A stretch of 64,000 nucleotides of DNA from Acerihabitans sp035013185 (GCF_035013185.1 NZ_JAYGJO010000028.1:1-64000); one strand, 5' to 3'; positions 8,068-17,682 are shown, counted from the stretch's first letter. Numbers and translations: made by a program. Notes: generated by a model not told the origin, from the sequence alone.

Positions 8068-10527
8068 ATGCGAGTACTTAAATTCGGGGGTACCTCGGTT
8101 GCCAATGCTGAACGTTTCATTCGTGTGGCCGATATCATTGAAAGCAATACCGGCCAGGGGCAAGTGGCCGCTGTGCTTTCCGCACCGGCAAAAATCACTA
8201 ACCACCTGGTATTGATGATTGAAAAAACCTTAGCCGGTATGGATATTCTGCCCACGATGAATGACGCCGAGCGTATTTTCTCGGATCTGTTACAGGGGTT
8301 GGCACAATCGCAGCCGGGTTTTGATTATGCTGGGCTGCGTTCCTTGGTATCTCTGGAATTTTCCCAGCTTAAGCAACTGCTGCACGGTATTACCTTACTT
8401 AAACAGTGCCCCGATAGCATTAACGCCGCAATAATCTGCCGGGGGGAAAAACTGTCCATTGCCATCATGGAAGCGGTTTTTCTGGCGCGCGGTTTTGCCG
8501 TGACGGTCATCAATCCGGTAGAGAAACTCCTGGCCCAGGGCCACTATCTTGAGTCGGCGGTGGATATCGTGGAATCGACCCGCCGGATCAACGATGCCGC
8601 GATTCCCCACGATCATATTATCTTGATGGCGGGTTTTACCGCCGGCAATGATAAAGGCGAGCTCGTGGTGCTCGGGCGCAACGGTTCGGATTACTCTGCG
8701 GCGGTATTGGCGGCTTGTCTGCGCGCCGACTGTTGTGAAATATGGACCGATGTTGACGGGGTTTATACCTGTGACCCGCGTCAGGTCCCTGATGCCCGTC
8801 TGCTGAAATCCATGTCCTACCAAGAGGCCATGGAGTTGTCTTATTTCGGTGCGAAAGTGCTTCATCCTCGGACCATCGCGCCCATCGCTCAATTCCAAAT
8901 TCCCTGTTTGATCAAAAACACCGAAAATCCCCAGGCTCCCGGCACGTTGATTGGCCAAAGCGAACCCGATGGTGCACATCCGGTGAAAGGGATCACCCAT
9001 CTGAATAATATGGCGATGATTAATGTTTCCGGGCCGGGAATGAAAGGCATGATCGGTATGGCCGCCAGGGTGTTCGCCGCCATGTCACGTGCGGGCAGTT
9101 CGGTGGTGTTGATTACCCAGTCCTCGTCGGAATACAGCATCAGTTTTTGCGTGCCACAGCACGAGTTGGATGGTGCTCGTCACGCGCTGGAAGACGAATT
9201 TTATCTGGAACTGAAAGACGGGTTGCTCGAACCGCTCGATATCATCAGCACGTTGGCGATCATTTCGGTGGTCGGTGACGGCATGCGGACCCAGCGCGGT
9301 TTGTCGGCCAAGTTATTTGCAGCGCTGGCGCGCGCCAATATTAATATTATCGCCATTGCGCAGGGTTCGTCTGAGCGGTCCATTTCGGTAGTGGTGGATA
9401 ACGATGCCACCACCACGGGTGTACGGGTTGCTCATCAAATGCTGTTCAATACCGATCAGGTGATAGAAGTGTTTGTCATCGGATCCGGTGGCGTCGGGGG
9501 GGCATTGATCGAACAGATTCACCGCCAGCATCACTGGCTGAAAGCCAAACATATCGATCTTCGCGTATGCGGTATCGCGAATTCCCGCGCCTTGTTGACC
9601 AATGTACACGGTATTTCGTTAGAAACCTGGCAGCAGGAACTGGAACAAGCCACCGACGGATTTAACCTCGGGCGCTTGATTCGGCTGGTAAAAGAGTACC
9701 ATTTACTGAATCCGGTTATCGTGGATTGCACCAGCAGCGCGGCGATTGCTGATCAGTATGCGGATTTCCTGGGGGATGGTTTTCATGTGGTGACGCCCAA
9801 TAAGAAAGCCAATACCGCCTCCATGCATTACTACCAGCAGATGCGTAACGCCGCCGCCAGCTCACGTCGCAAGTTCCTTTATGATACCAACGTGGGTGCC
9901 GGTTTACCGGTTATTGAAAATTTGCAAAATCTCTTGAACGCCGGGGATGAACTACTGCGTTTTTCCGGTATTCTGTCTGGATCGCTATCGTATATTTTCG
10001 GCAAGTTGGATGAAGGTATGTCGTTGTCGGCGGCAACCTTGGCGGCTAAAGCGTTGGGGTATACTGAACCGGACCCGCGTGATGACTTGTCAGGTATGGA
10101 TGTCGCGCGTAAGTTGTTGATTCTGGCGCGTGAAGCGGGTTATCAGCTTGAACTGGACGACGTTGACGTTGAACCGGTGCTGCCCGCAGACTTCGATGCG
10201 CAAGGTGATGTGCCGACGTTTATGTCCCGGCTGCCATCCCTGGATGACGCGTTCTCCGCCAGGGTTGCTGCTGCACGCGATCGAGGCCAGGTGTTGCGTT
10301 ATGTTGCCAGCATCGAGGCTGGCAAGTGCCAGGTTAAGATTGCGGCGGTGGACGGAAACGAACCGCTATTTAAAGTGAAGGATGGTGAGAACGCCTTGGC
10401 TTTTTATACGCGCTATTATCAGCCGTTGCCGTTGGTGCTGCGCGGTTATGGCGCCGGTAATGATGTGACGGCCGCTGGCGTATTTGCGGATCTCTTGCGT
10501 ACGCTGTCATGGAAGTTGGGAGTCTAA
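8068..10527 (+). CDS. thrA: Bifunctional aspartokinase I / homoserine dehydrogenase I
   Basis: ThrA catalyses the first and third steps of the aspartate-to-threonine pathway and is threonine-inhibited. With the ATG at 8068 it is 819 residues (E. coli 820). The kinase domain begins VLKFGGTSVANAERF. Two ACT regulatory repeats lie mid-protein (MINVSGPGMKGM and AIISVVGDGMRT). The homoserine dehydrogenase domain begins near FVIGSGGVGGALIEQ and contains VVTPNKKAN and GYTEPDPRDDLSG. An ATG at 8059 directly abuts AGGAG (8054-8058) and is too close, so 8068, with 9-nt spacing, is preferred. Confidence 0.97.
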   Translation: MRVLKFGGTSVANAERFIRVADIIESNTGQGQVAAVLSAPAKITNHLVLMIEKTLAGMDILPTMNDAERIFSDLLQGLAQSQPGFDYAGLRSLVSLEFSQLKQLLHGITLLKQCPDSINAAIICRGEKLSIAIMEAVFLARGFAVTVINPVEKLLAQGHYLESAVDIVESTRRINDAAIPHDHIILMAGFTAGNDKGELVVLGRNGSDYSAAVLAACLRADCCEIWTDVDGVYTCDPRQVPDARLLKSMSYQEAMELSYFGAKVLHPRTIAPIAQFQIPCLIKNTENPQAPGTLIGQSEPDGAHPVKGITHLNNMAMINVSGPGMKGMIGMAARVFAAMSRAGSSVVLITQSSSEYSISFCVPQHELDGARHALEDEFYLELKDGLLEPLDIISTLAIISVVGDGMRTQRGLSAKLFAALARANINIIAIAQGSSERSISVVVDNDATTTGVRVAHQMLFNTDQVIEVFVIGSGGVGGALIEQIHRQHHWLKAKHIDLRVCGIANSRALLTNVHGISLETWQQELEQATDGFNLGRLIRLVKEYHLLNPVIVDCTSSAAIADQYADFLGDGFHVVTPNKKANTASMHYYQQMRNAAASSRRKFLYDTNVGAGLPVIENLQNLLNAGDELLRFSGILSGSLSYIFGKLDEGMSLSAATLAAKALGYTEPDPRDDLSGMDVARKLLILAREAGYQLELDDVDVEPVLPADFDAQGDVPTFMSRLPSLDDAFSARVAAARDRGQVLRYVASIEAGKCQVKIAAVDGNEPLFKVKDGENALAFYTRYYQPLPLVLRGYGAGNDVTAAGVFADLLRTLSWKLGV

Positions 10528-10531
10528 AATA

Positions 10532-11461
10532 ATGGTTAAGGTTTATGCACCGGCGTCAATTGGCAACGTTGGCGTGGGTTTTGATGTATTGGGCGCAGCG
10601 GTATCGCCCATTGATGGAACATTGCTGGGTGATTGCGTGACGGTGGACGCTGCGTCAGAATTCAGCTTGAGCATTGACGGTCATTTTGCCGACAAGCTGC
10701 CGGCCAATCCCCGGCAAAACATCGTCTATCAATGCTGGGAACGGTTTTGCCAGGCGATAAATAAAAACGTTCCGGTGGCCATGCGGCTGGAAAAAAATAT
10801 GCCCATTGGTTCTGGGCTTGGTTCCAGCGCGTGCTCGGTGGTCGCCGCGTTGCTTGCGATGAACGCCCATTGCGAATACCCACTGGATAAAAACCAGATG
10901 CTCAGGTTGATGGGTGAGATGGAAGGGCGGATTTCAGGCGGCGTTCATTATGATAACGTGGCACCTTGCTATCTTGGCGGAATTCAACTGCTGTTGGAAG
11001 AAAGCAATATCATCAGCCAACAGGTCCCAAGTTTTAGTGAGTGGCTCTGGGTGATGGCATATCCCGGCATCAAGGTCTCCACCGCCGAGGCGCGGGCGAT
11101 TTTGCCCGCCCAGTATCGCCGGCAAGATTGCATCAACCATGGCCGTTTGCTGGCCGGTTTTATTCACGCCAGCCATACCCAACAGCCGGCCTTGGCGGCT
11201 AAATTGATGAAAGATGTGATAGCCGAACCGTATCGAACCAAATTGCTGCCGGGATTTGTCGACGCCCGCCAGGCCGCGTCGTCCATCGGCGCGTTGGCCT
11301 GCGGTATTTCCGGATCGGGACCGACGTTGTTTGCGGTATGCGATCGTGAAGATACTGCGCAGCGTCTTGCCTCCTGGTTGACGCAGCATTACCTGCAAAA
11401 TGCCGAAGGTTTTGTTCATATTTGTCGCCTGGATACTACCGGCGCGCGAGTGATGGGATAA
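10532..11461 (+). CDS. thrB: Homoserine kinase
   Basis: ThrB is a GHMP-family kinase that phosphorylates homoserine with ATP for ThrC. The start at ATG 10532 gives 309 residues (E. coli 310) and the N-terminus MVKVYAPASIGNVGVGFDVLG; a longer in-frame upstream start (10484) would overlap thrA and lacks support. The ATP-binding GHMP motif PIGSGLGSSACSVVAAL is near residue 90 and the C-terminal motif GISGSGPTLFAV is intact. It starts 4 nt after thrA, so the two are probably translationally coupled. Confidence 0.96.
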   Translation: MVKVYAPASIGNVGVGFDVLGAAVSPIDGTLLGDCVTVDAASEFSLSIDGHFADKLPANPRQNIVYQCWERFCQAINKNVPVAMRLEKNMPIGSGLGSSACSVVAALLAMNAHCEYPLDKNQMLRLMGEMEGRISGGVHYDNVAPCYLGGIQLLLEESNIISQQVPSFSEWLWVMAYPGIKVSTAEARAILPAQYRRQDCINHGRLLAGFIHASHTQQPALAAKLMKDVIAEPYRTKLLPGFVDARQAASSIGALACGISGSGPTLFAVCDREDTAQRLASWLTQHYLQNAEGFVHICRLDTTGARVMG

Positions 11462-11464
11462 CGT

Positions 11465-12754
11465 ATGAAATTGTATAATATTAAGGATCATAACGAGCAG
11501 GTCAGCTTTGCGCAGGCGATCAAACAAGGTCTGGGCCGCCAGCAAGGGCTGTTTTTCCCCATGGACCTGCCTGAGTTTTCCGCGAGCGAAATCGATGCGT
11601 TGTTGGATCTCGATCTGGTCACCCGCAGCGCGCGTATCCTGTCGGCGTATATTGGGGATGAGCTGCCGCTGGAAACCCTTTATCGGCGGGTAAAGGCTGC
11701 ATTTGAATTTCCGGCGCCGGTGGTTGCCGTTGCCGAAGATATCTCAGTGCTGGAGTTATTCCACGGCCCGACCCTGGCGTTTAAGGATTTTGGCGGCCGC
11801 TTGATGGCACAGCTGCTCACCGAAGTGGCTAAAGGCCAACCGGTGACCATTCTGACTGCCACTTCCGGCGATACCGGCGCAGCTGTGGCCCATGCCTTTT
11901 ATGGTCTGGACAATGTGCGCGTGGTGATCCTTTATCCACGTGGCAAAATCAGCCCGCTGCAGGAGAAACTGTTCTGCACCTTGGGCGGCAATATTCATAC
12001 CGTGGCTATCGATGGGGATTTTGATGGCTGCCAGGCGCTGGTGAAACAGGCTTTTGACGACGAAGAGCTCAAACACCAGTTAGGACTCAATTCCGCCAAC
12101 TCCATCAATATCAGCCGGCTGCTGGCGCAAATTTGTTATTACTTTGAGGCGGTGGCTCAACTGCCGCAAGAACGGCGTAATCAACTGGTGGTCTCGGTCC
12201 CAAGCGGTAACTTTGGTGATCTGACCGCCGGGTTACTGGCCAAGTCACTGGGCCTGCCGATAAAAAGATTTATTGCCGCCACCAATGCCAATGATACCGT
12301 ACCGCGTTTTCTGGCAAACGGAGAATGGTTGCCGAATCCCACCGTGGCCACGTTGTCCAATGCCATGGATGTTAGCCAGCCTAATAATTGGCCTCGGGTG
12401 GAAGAGTTGTTCAGGCGCAAGGGGTGGTCCCTGGAGAACCTGGGCTATGGCAGTGTGGACGACAGTCTCACCCGTGAATCCATGAAGGAGTTGGCGGCCC
12501 TGGGATACATTTGTGAGCCCCACGCGGCGATTGCCTATCGACTGCTAAGGGATGGGCTGCAGCCGGGCGAGTTCGGTTTGTTCCTCGGTACCGCGCACCC
12601 GGCCAAGTTCAAGGAGACGGTGGATGAGATTTTGGAACAATCCCTGCCGTTACCAAAAGCGCTGGCACTGAGAGCCGGATTGCCGCTGCTTTCACGCAAT
12701 CTACCTGCGGACTTCTCGCAGTTGCGCACGCTGTTAATGGATTTGCCTGCCTAA
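11465..12754 (+). CDS. thrC: Threonine synthase
   Basis: This PLP-dependent enzyme converts O-phosphohomoserine to threonine. The 429 residues match E. coli (428). The PLP lysine sits in the LAFKDFGGR motif (about residue 107) and the phosphate-binding loop in TATSGDTGAAV. The start lies 3 nt after thrB, completing the thrLABC operon. I see no strong intrinsic terminator in the 190 nt before convergent yaaA. Confidence 0.96.
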   Translation: MKLYNIKDHNEQVSFAQAIKQGLGRQQGLFFPMDLPEFSASEIDALLDLDLVTRSARILSAYIGDELPLETLYRRVKAAFEFPAPVVAVAEDISVLELFHGPTLAFKDFGGRLMAQLLTEVAKGQPVTILTATSGDTGAAVAHAFYGLDNVRVVILYPRGKISPLQEKLFCTLGGNIHTVAIDGDFDGCQALVKQAFDDEELKHQLGLNSANSINISRLLAQICYYFEAVAQLPQERRNQLVVSVPSGNFGDLTAGLLAKSLGLPIKRFIAATNANDTVPRFLANGEWLPNPTVATLSNAMDVSQPNNWPRVEELFRRKGWSLENLGYGSVDDSLTRESMKELAALGYICEPHAAIAYRLLRDGLQPGEFGLFLGTAHPAKFKETVDEILEQSLPLPKALALRAGLPLLSRNLPADFSQLRTLLMDLPA

Positions 12755-12944
12755 CCGTGGCGCCGGCCATTTTGCGCGGCGCTTGTCCCTGGCAATGTGT
12801 TCGTGCAGAAGGCGATGTCACACTCTGGTGTCGGCGTTGCCGCTGGACAGCGTTGCGCCAGGTCCAGGGGGCGCTCGGACAAACGCAAAGCGTCAACCAA
12901 GCGGACCCACCTGTATGGCCTGACATCATTGGATCACGCTGTTC

Positions 12945-13721
12945 CTATGATGTCTCTGGCCGTTTAAAAACCCATTCCGTTTGCGTGGAGGCTGCGCGGT
13001 CAAACGTGTAGCCTCCCTCATTAAACTCGGTTAATTGCTCCGGCCGTGCCAACCTCTGGGTAATAATAAACCGGCTCATCATGCCGCGTGCTTTTTTTGC
13101 ATGAAAACTGATGATTTTATACTTGCCGTTTTTTTCATCCAGAAACACGGGCTTAATCACCCGGCCTGATAGTTCATGGACCTTCACTGCGTTGAAATAC
13201 TCCTGCGATGCCAAGTTGATGAGCAGATCGTCACCTTGGGCGGCCAGCGCTTGGTTGAGTTTTTGCGTTAATGTAGACCCCCAAAAGTGATACAAATCGC
13301 TACCGGCCGAATTGGCGAGCCGGATGCCCATCTCTAACCGGTAGGGCTGCATCAGGTCCAGCGGCCTCAGTACTCCATACAGACCGGAGAGCATGCGCAA
13401 GTGGCGCTGTGCAAAATCAAAATCGGCTTCGCTAAAATCATCAGCCGCCAGACCGGTATACACATCACCTTTAAACGCCAAGATCGCTTGGCGTGCATTG
13501 TCCGGGGTAAAAGTTGCGTTCCATGACTGGAACCGTGCCGCGTTCAGATCGGCCAGCTTATCGCTGATACCCATCAAACTGGCCAACTGTGTCGGAGTGA
13601 ATTGTCGGCACTGGGCGATGAGTTGTTCCGAGCGGGCCAACAGCTCCGGTTGGGTATAACGCTCGGTGGCCAACGGGGTGGTATAATCCAGCGTTTTAGC
13701 GGGTGAAATTACGATTAACAT
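12945..13721 (-). CDS. yaaA: YaaA family peroxide-stress protein
   Basis: This is a DUF328 protein of 258 residues. E. coli YaaA is induced by OxyR and lowers intracellular free iron during peroxide stress; its fold is associated with DNA binding. Conserved segments include the N-terminal LIVISPAKTLDY, YTGLAADDFSEADFDFAQ, LSGLYGVLRPLDLMQPYRLEMG, and the C-terminal FHAKKARGMMSRFI. The gene sits between thrC and yaaJ as in E. coli. The YaaJ gene behind it is broken. Confidence 0.94.
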   Translation of the reverse strand: MLIVISPAKTLDYTTPLATERYTQPELLARSEQLIAQCRQFTPTQLASLMGISDKLADLNAARFQSWNATFTPDNARQAILAFKGDVYTGLAADDFSEADFDFAQRHLRMLSGLYGVLRPLDLMQPYRLEMGIRLANSAGSDLYHFWGSTLTQKLNQALAAQGDDLLINLASQEYFNAVKVHELSGRVIKPVFLDEKNGKYKIISFHAKKARGMMSRFIITQRLARPEQLTEFNEGGYTFDRAASTQTEWVFKRPETS

Positions 13722-13745
13722 AAAGTGCGGTTCCGTCTGTTAAAG

Positions 13746-14067
13746 TCATTTTCGCGTTGGCGGCCATTCCCAAATTTCGGCAAAAAGTTGGGCCGCAATC
13801 GCGGGGAAATGTGCTGCATAAAAGGTGAGTAGTTTACCTACGACGTGCAGCCAATACGCGCTGCCAGCGAGGTGCATAACGCCAGGAACGGTGAACTCCC
13901 AGCGCGATTATTTCGACCAGAGCCGTTGAAAATGGAAAATAGATGGCCGAAGTGGCGGATTTGGATCAATCCCGTGCGCCAGGTGAACCAAATGCCGGTG
14001 CCAATCAGCAGGTAAGTCAATACCAAGTTCCATAACAAATCATCGACAAACAGGAATAATTTAGCTA
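13746..14067 (-). pseudogene. yaaJ: yaaJ (sodium:alanine symporter) pseudogene with large internal deletion
   Basis: On the minus strand, codons after about 14067 read LFLFVDDLLWNLVLTYLLIG, then WFTWRTG and LCTSLAARIG, which match the N-terminus of the AGCS-family symporter YaaJ. The frame then stops at 13838. Just past the stop, 13746-13820 reads AAHFPAIAAQLF and then AEIWEW with its own stop; this resembles a YaaJ C-terminus. About 350 codons of membrane domain are missing between the two pieces. No start codon is visible at the expected place. The gene is certainly non-functional. Confidence 0.75.
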
Positions 14068-14279
14068 TTTATGTCACTAATTGTAGTTTGGCTACGATTA
14101 ACGTTTGCCAACAACCCATTCACAAAATTTTATCCTGGCAATGCGGTATAGTCCTCGGCCGCACGGCGGGGGCTAATCCGCTGGCAGTCCGCTTGCGCCG
14201 GGCAACGCGCGTGGTATTATCGAAAAAGGCAGCGCAACGCCATAGGAAATGCACCCCCTTCACAACGAGAAATTCCATC

Positions 14280-15233
14280 ATGACAGATAAATTAAGTGCC
14301 CTACGCAAAATGACTTCCGTTGTTGCCGATACCGGTGATATCACCGCCATTAAACTGTATCAGCCGCAGGATGCAACCACCAACCCTTCTTTAATTCTCA
14401 ATGCAGCGCAAATTCCCGAATACCGCAAGTATATTGATCAGGCAGTCGCCTGGGCAAAGGAACAAAGTCGCGATGCCGCGCAACAGGTCAAGCTCGCTAC
14501 CGATAAACTGGCGGTGAATATTGGCCTGGAGATCCTCAAATTGGTGCCGGGACGCGTTTCCACTGAGGTTGACGCCCGACTGTCCTACGATACCGAGGCA
14601 AGTGTTGCCAAAGCTGAAAGCCTGATTAAGCTTTACAATGATGCCGGCATATCCAACGATCATATTCTGATTAAGTTGGCGTCTACCTGGCAGGGGATCC
14701 GTGCCGCCGAACGGCTGGAAAAATCCGGTATTAATTGCAACCTGACCCTGCTGTTTTCTTTCGCCCAGGCCCGCGCTTGTGCCGAGGCTGGCGCTTATCT
14801 GATTTCACCCTTTGTCGGGCGTATACTCGATTGGCACAAGGCCAACGGCGCACAGAAAGACTTTAGCCCCGAGCAGGATCCCGGCGTGATATCGGTGACG
14901 GAAATTTACCAGTACTACAAGTCGCATGGTTACGACACCGTGGTCATGGGCGCCAGTTTCCGTAATATTGGGGAAATCGTTGAGCTTGCTGGCTGCGATC
15001 GTTTGACCATCGCGCCGCCGTTGCTCAAAGAGCTGGCTGAAAGTGAAAGTCCCCTCGAGCGTAAACTTTTCTATACAGGTGACATTAAAGCCCGTCCTGC
15101 CAAACTGACCGAAGCGGAATTCCTGTGGCAACACAACCAGGACCCCATGGCGGTGGATAAGCTGGCCGACGGCATCCGTAAGTTTGCTGTTGATCAGGAA
15201 AAGCTGGAAGCGATGATCAAAGATCTTCTCTAA
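14280..15233 (+). CDS. talB: Transaldolase B
   Basis: TalB transfers a dihydroxyacetone unit in the non-oxidative pentose phosphate pathway. With ATG 14280 it has 317 residues, exactly the E. coli length; further upstream in-frame codons are not homologous. The Schiff-base lysine is in ILIKLASTWQGIRAAE (about residue 132), and the DATTNPSL and LTLLFSFAQARACAEAG signatures are present. It is followed by a strong intrinsic terminator, so it is probably monocistronic. Confidence 0.97.
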   Translation: MTDKLSALRKMTSVVADTGDITAIKLYQPQDATTNPSLILNAAQIPEYRKYIDQAVAWAKEQSRDAAQQVKLATDKLAVNIGLEILKLVPGRVSTEVDARLSYDTEASVAKAESLIKLYNDAGISNDHILIKLASTWQGIRAAERLEKSGINCNLTLLFSFAQARACAEAGAYLISPFVGRILDWHKANGAQKDFSPEQDPGVISVTEIYQYYKSHGYDTVVMGASFRNIGEIVELAGCDRLTIAPPLLKELAESESPLERKLFYTGDIKARPAKLTEAEFLWQHNQDPMAVDKLADGIRKFAVDQEKLEAMIKDLL

Positions 15234-15273
15234 TCCGTTCACGGCTGACGCACAGATGTTATTATTGCCTAAA

Positions 15274-15297
15274 CGGCCCGGTCTCCGGGCCGCTTTT
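15274..15297 (+). terminator. talB intrinsic terminator
   Basis: The perfect 8-bp stem CGGCCCGG / CCGGGCCG with a TCT loop is followed by CTTTT, 40 nt after the talB stop. Confidence 0.85.
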
Positions 15298-15346
15298 CGT
15301 TAATAACGCCTGCAGATAGCGCTATGGCGAAGTCTGGCTGTCTATC

Positions 15347-15961
15347 ATGCAAACCCTTTCCCTACTCGGAGACAAAACATGCCGAATCGGTCTGGTGTCA
15401 ATATCCGACCGCGCCGCCAACGGCGTATATCAGGATCTGGGCATTCCCGCACTTGAATCATGGCTGACTGGCGCGCTTAACACGCCTTTTCGGCTTGAGA
15501 CCCGCCTGGTACCTGATGAGCAGCCGCTGATTGAACAAACCCTACGTGAACTCGTCGATGAAACCGGCTGTCACCTGGTACTGACTACCGGCGGCACCGG
15601 GCCGGCCCGTCGCGATGTGACACCTGACGCTACCTTGGCCGTGGGTGATCGCGAAATGCCCGGATTTGGTGAGCAGATGCGCCAGATCAGCCTGCATTTT
15701 GTCCCAACCGCCATTCTTTCGCGACAGACGGCTGTGATCCGCAAGCAGGCGTTAATTCTGAATTTGCCGGGACAGCCGCGGGCGATTAAAGAGACATTGG
15801 AAGGGGTAAAAGATGGGCAAGGCAACGTGCTGGTTACCGGTATTTTTGCCAGTGTGCCGTATTGTATCCAGCTATTGGAAGGGCCCTATGTCGACACCGA
15901 CCCCGCGGTGGTTAAGGCTTTCCGGCCGAAGAGCGCAACCTGTCCACCCTCGGGGGTGTGA
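15347..15961 (+). CDS. mog: Molybdopterin adenylyltransferase Mog
   Basis: Mog adenylylates molybdopterin before molybdenum insertion. The conserved core starts RIGLVSISDRAANGVYQD and contains the TTGGTGPARRDVTPDAT and LNLPGQPRAIKETLEGV signatures. The open frame from ATG 15347 is 204 residues, about 9 longer than E. coli, and that start has no good ribosome-binding site. A GGAG at 15368-15371 sits 7 nt before an ATG at 15379, but this ATG is out of frame with the core. The N-terminus may therefore have suffered an indel and expression may be weak. Confidence 0.85.
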   Translation: MQTLSLLGDKTCRIGLVSISDRAANGVYQDLGIPALESWLTGALNTPFRLETRLVPDEQPLIEQTLRELVDETGCHLVLTTGGTGPARRDVTPDATLAVGDREMPGFGEQMRQISLHFVPTAILSRQTAVIRKQALILNLPGQPRAIKETLEGVKDGQGNVLVTGIFASVPYCIQLLEGPYVDTDPAVVKAFRPKSATCPPSGV

Positions 15962-16032
15962 AAAAAGGTTTCCACAAAGTACGTTTATCTTTACAATGCC
16001 TGATACGTTGTTTTATTCCAGGCTTATCGCGA

Positions 16033-17349
16033 ATGAATATATCAGTCGATCCGCAGCGTCGCTTAAACCGACAGGATTATAAAACCCTCTCCTTGGCAGC
16101 GTTGGGTGGGGCGTTGGAGTTCTACGATTTTATTATCTTCATTTTTTTTGCTGCGGTGATCGGCAAGCTATTTTTCCCACCGGATTTACCTGATTGGCTA
16201 CGCCAAATGCAAACGTTCGGCATTTTTGCCGCCGGTTACCTGGCAAGACCATTGGGCGGTATAATCATGGCGCACTTTGGTGACAAGGTCGGACGGAAAA
16301 AAATGTTTAGTCTGTCGATCCTGCTTATGGCGCTACCCACATTAATGATGGGGCTGCTGCCGACCTATGCCACTCTTGGCATTAGCGCTCCGCTGCTCTT
16401 ATTGTTATTACGGATTCTGCAAGGGGCGGCTATCGGCGGCGAAGTCCCCGGCGCCTGGGTGTTTGTGGCGGAGCATGTGCCGTCCCGGCGCATCGGTTTT
16501 GCTTGTGGCACGCTAACTGCGGGTCTGACCGTCGGCATTCTGCTGGGTTCTTTTGTCGCGACCTTAATGAACGTTTTTTTTATGCCACACACGCTTATCA
16601 ATGGTGCATGGCGAATCCCCTTTCTACTGGGGGGGCTGTTCGGGCTGGTGGCCATGTATTTACGGCGTTGGCTGCAAGAAACCCCGGTGTTTATCGAAAT
16701 GCAGGCGCGACAGGCACTGGCCAAGGAATTTCCGTTGAAATCCGTGGTGCTCAATCATAAAGTTGCCGTGCTGATTTCCATGCTGCTGACCTGGTTACTC
16801 TCGGCCGGCATTGTGGTGGTGATTCTGATGGCGCCACTGTGGCTGCAACAGCAGTTGGGCATTTCACCCGCCATGGCTCTGCGCGCCAACTGTGTGGCGA
16901 TTATCGCCTTGGCCATCGGTTGTGTGGTCACCGGCACCGTCATCGACCGTGTGGGCGCTGGCAAAACACTGGTGGTTGGCTGCGTGTTGCTGGGTCTGTT
17001 TAGCTGGTTGTTTTACCACACTCAAACCTATCATCCACTGCAACTGTTGCTCACCTATGGTCTGGCCGGATTAAGCGTGGGCGTCGTGGGTGGCGTTCCT
17101 TATGTTATGGTGCATGCGTTTCCCGCTGCCGTGCGTTTTAGCGGAATCTCCTTTTCTTATAATGTTGCTTATGCCATTTTTGGTGGGTTAACCCCGATCG
17201 TGGTTACCCTGCTGATGCGGGCAACGCCGATGGCCCCCGCCTGGTATGTGCTGGGGCTCTCGGTGATGGGCGTAGTACTCGGTATTTTTTTGCCTTCAGG
17301 TCTGCGAGACCGACGGGTTCACCCTCATCAGACAAAAGTCGTCGCATAA
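16033..17349 (+). CDS. MFS metabolite:H+ symporter (MHS family)
   Basis: This is a 12-helix major facilitator. From ATG 16033 it is 438 residues. The MHS hallmarks are ALEFYDFIIF in helix 1, GYLARPLGGIIMAHFGDKVGRKK between helices 2 and 3, and LLRILQGAAIGGEVPGAWVFVAEH in helix 4, as in ProP, KgtP, ShiA and YhjE relatives. The substrate cannot be told from the sequence; a carboxylate or osmolyte is plausible. An upstream in-frame ATG (15958) would overlap mog and adds 25 non-conserved residues. It occupies the position between mog and dnaK where E. coli has satP (yaaH) and neighbours. Confidence 0.85.
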   Translation: MNISVDPQRRLNRQDYKTLSLAALGGALEFYDFIIFIFFAAVIGKLFFPPDLPDWLRQMQTFGIFAAGYLARPLGGIIMAHFGDKVGRKKMFSLSILLMALPTLMMGLLPTYATLGISAPLLLLLLRILQGAAIGGEVPGAWVFVAEHVPSRRIGFACGTLTAGLTVGILLGSFVATLMNVFFMPHTLINGAWRIPFLLGGLFGLVAMYLRRWLQETPVFIEMQARQALAKEFPLKSVVLNHKVAVLISMLLTWLLSAGIVVVILMAPLWLQQQLGISPAMALRANCVAIIALAIGCVVTGTVIDRVGAGKTLVVGCVLLGLFSWLFYHTQTYHPLQLLLTYGLAGLSVGVVGGVPYVMVHAFPAAVRFSGISFSYNVAYAIFGGLTPIVVTLLMRATPMAPAWYVLGLSVMGVVLGIFLPSGLRDRRVHPHQTKVVA

Positions 17350-17532
17350 GCGATGTTTTTATCGTGTTAGCCAAATTTTGACACGATGGAAATTTAATGT
17401 CGCTTTTTGGAAACGTCAGCACATTACATCGCTAATAGTTTTTAATTCAAGTAGATAGGACGTTTTTAAACGAATCGTTTGCCTTTTATTGCGGCGTGGG
17501 GGCGAAAATTCGTTTTTTTTTTCGCGCTACCC

Positions 17533-17562
17533 CTTGATGCGCGGCGCGCTGGCCCCATCTTA
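17533..17562 (+). promoter_or_regulatory. dnaK heat-shock promoter P1 (sigma-32)
   Basis: CTTGATG (17533-17539), a 13-nt spacer and CCCCATCTTA fit the RpoH consensus CTTGAAA-N13-CCCCATNT and closely resemble E. coli dnaK P1. It lies about 120 nt upstream of dnaK. Confidence 0.85.
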
Positions 17563-17608
17563 TTTGCAACCAACGTTGTTTAACCTGCGAACAAAACGGT
17601 GCCGGTGG

Positions 17609-17637
17609 CTTGAAAAAACAGTTGGCCGGCCACATAT
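17609..17637 (+). promoter_or_regulatory. dnaK heat-shock promoter P2 (sigma-32)
   Basis: A perfect CTTGAAA -35 (17609-17615), a 14-nt spacer and CCACATAT (17630-17637) fit the RpoH consensus. This second promoter lies about 45 nt before the dnaK start and mirrors the tandem promoters of E. coli. Confidence 0.75.
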
Positions 17638-17682
17638 CAGGTTTACGACCACAACGAATATGACTTTAGTGGAGATGTTTAG

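Noticed and set aside
13838..14038. Reading the yaaJ fragment as a small independent membrane protein
   Set aside because: It matches only the first part of YaaJ, has no ATG at the expected place, and the YaaJ-like C-terminus follows downstream.
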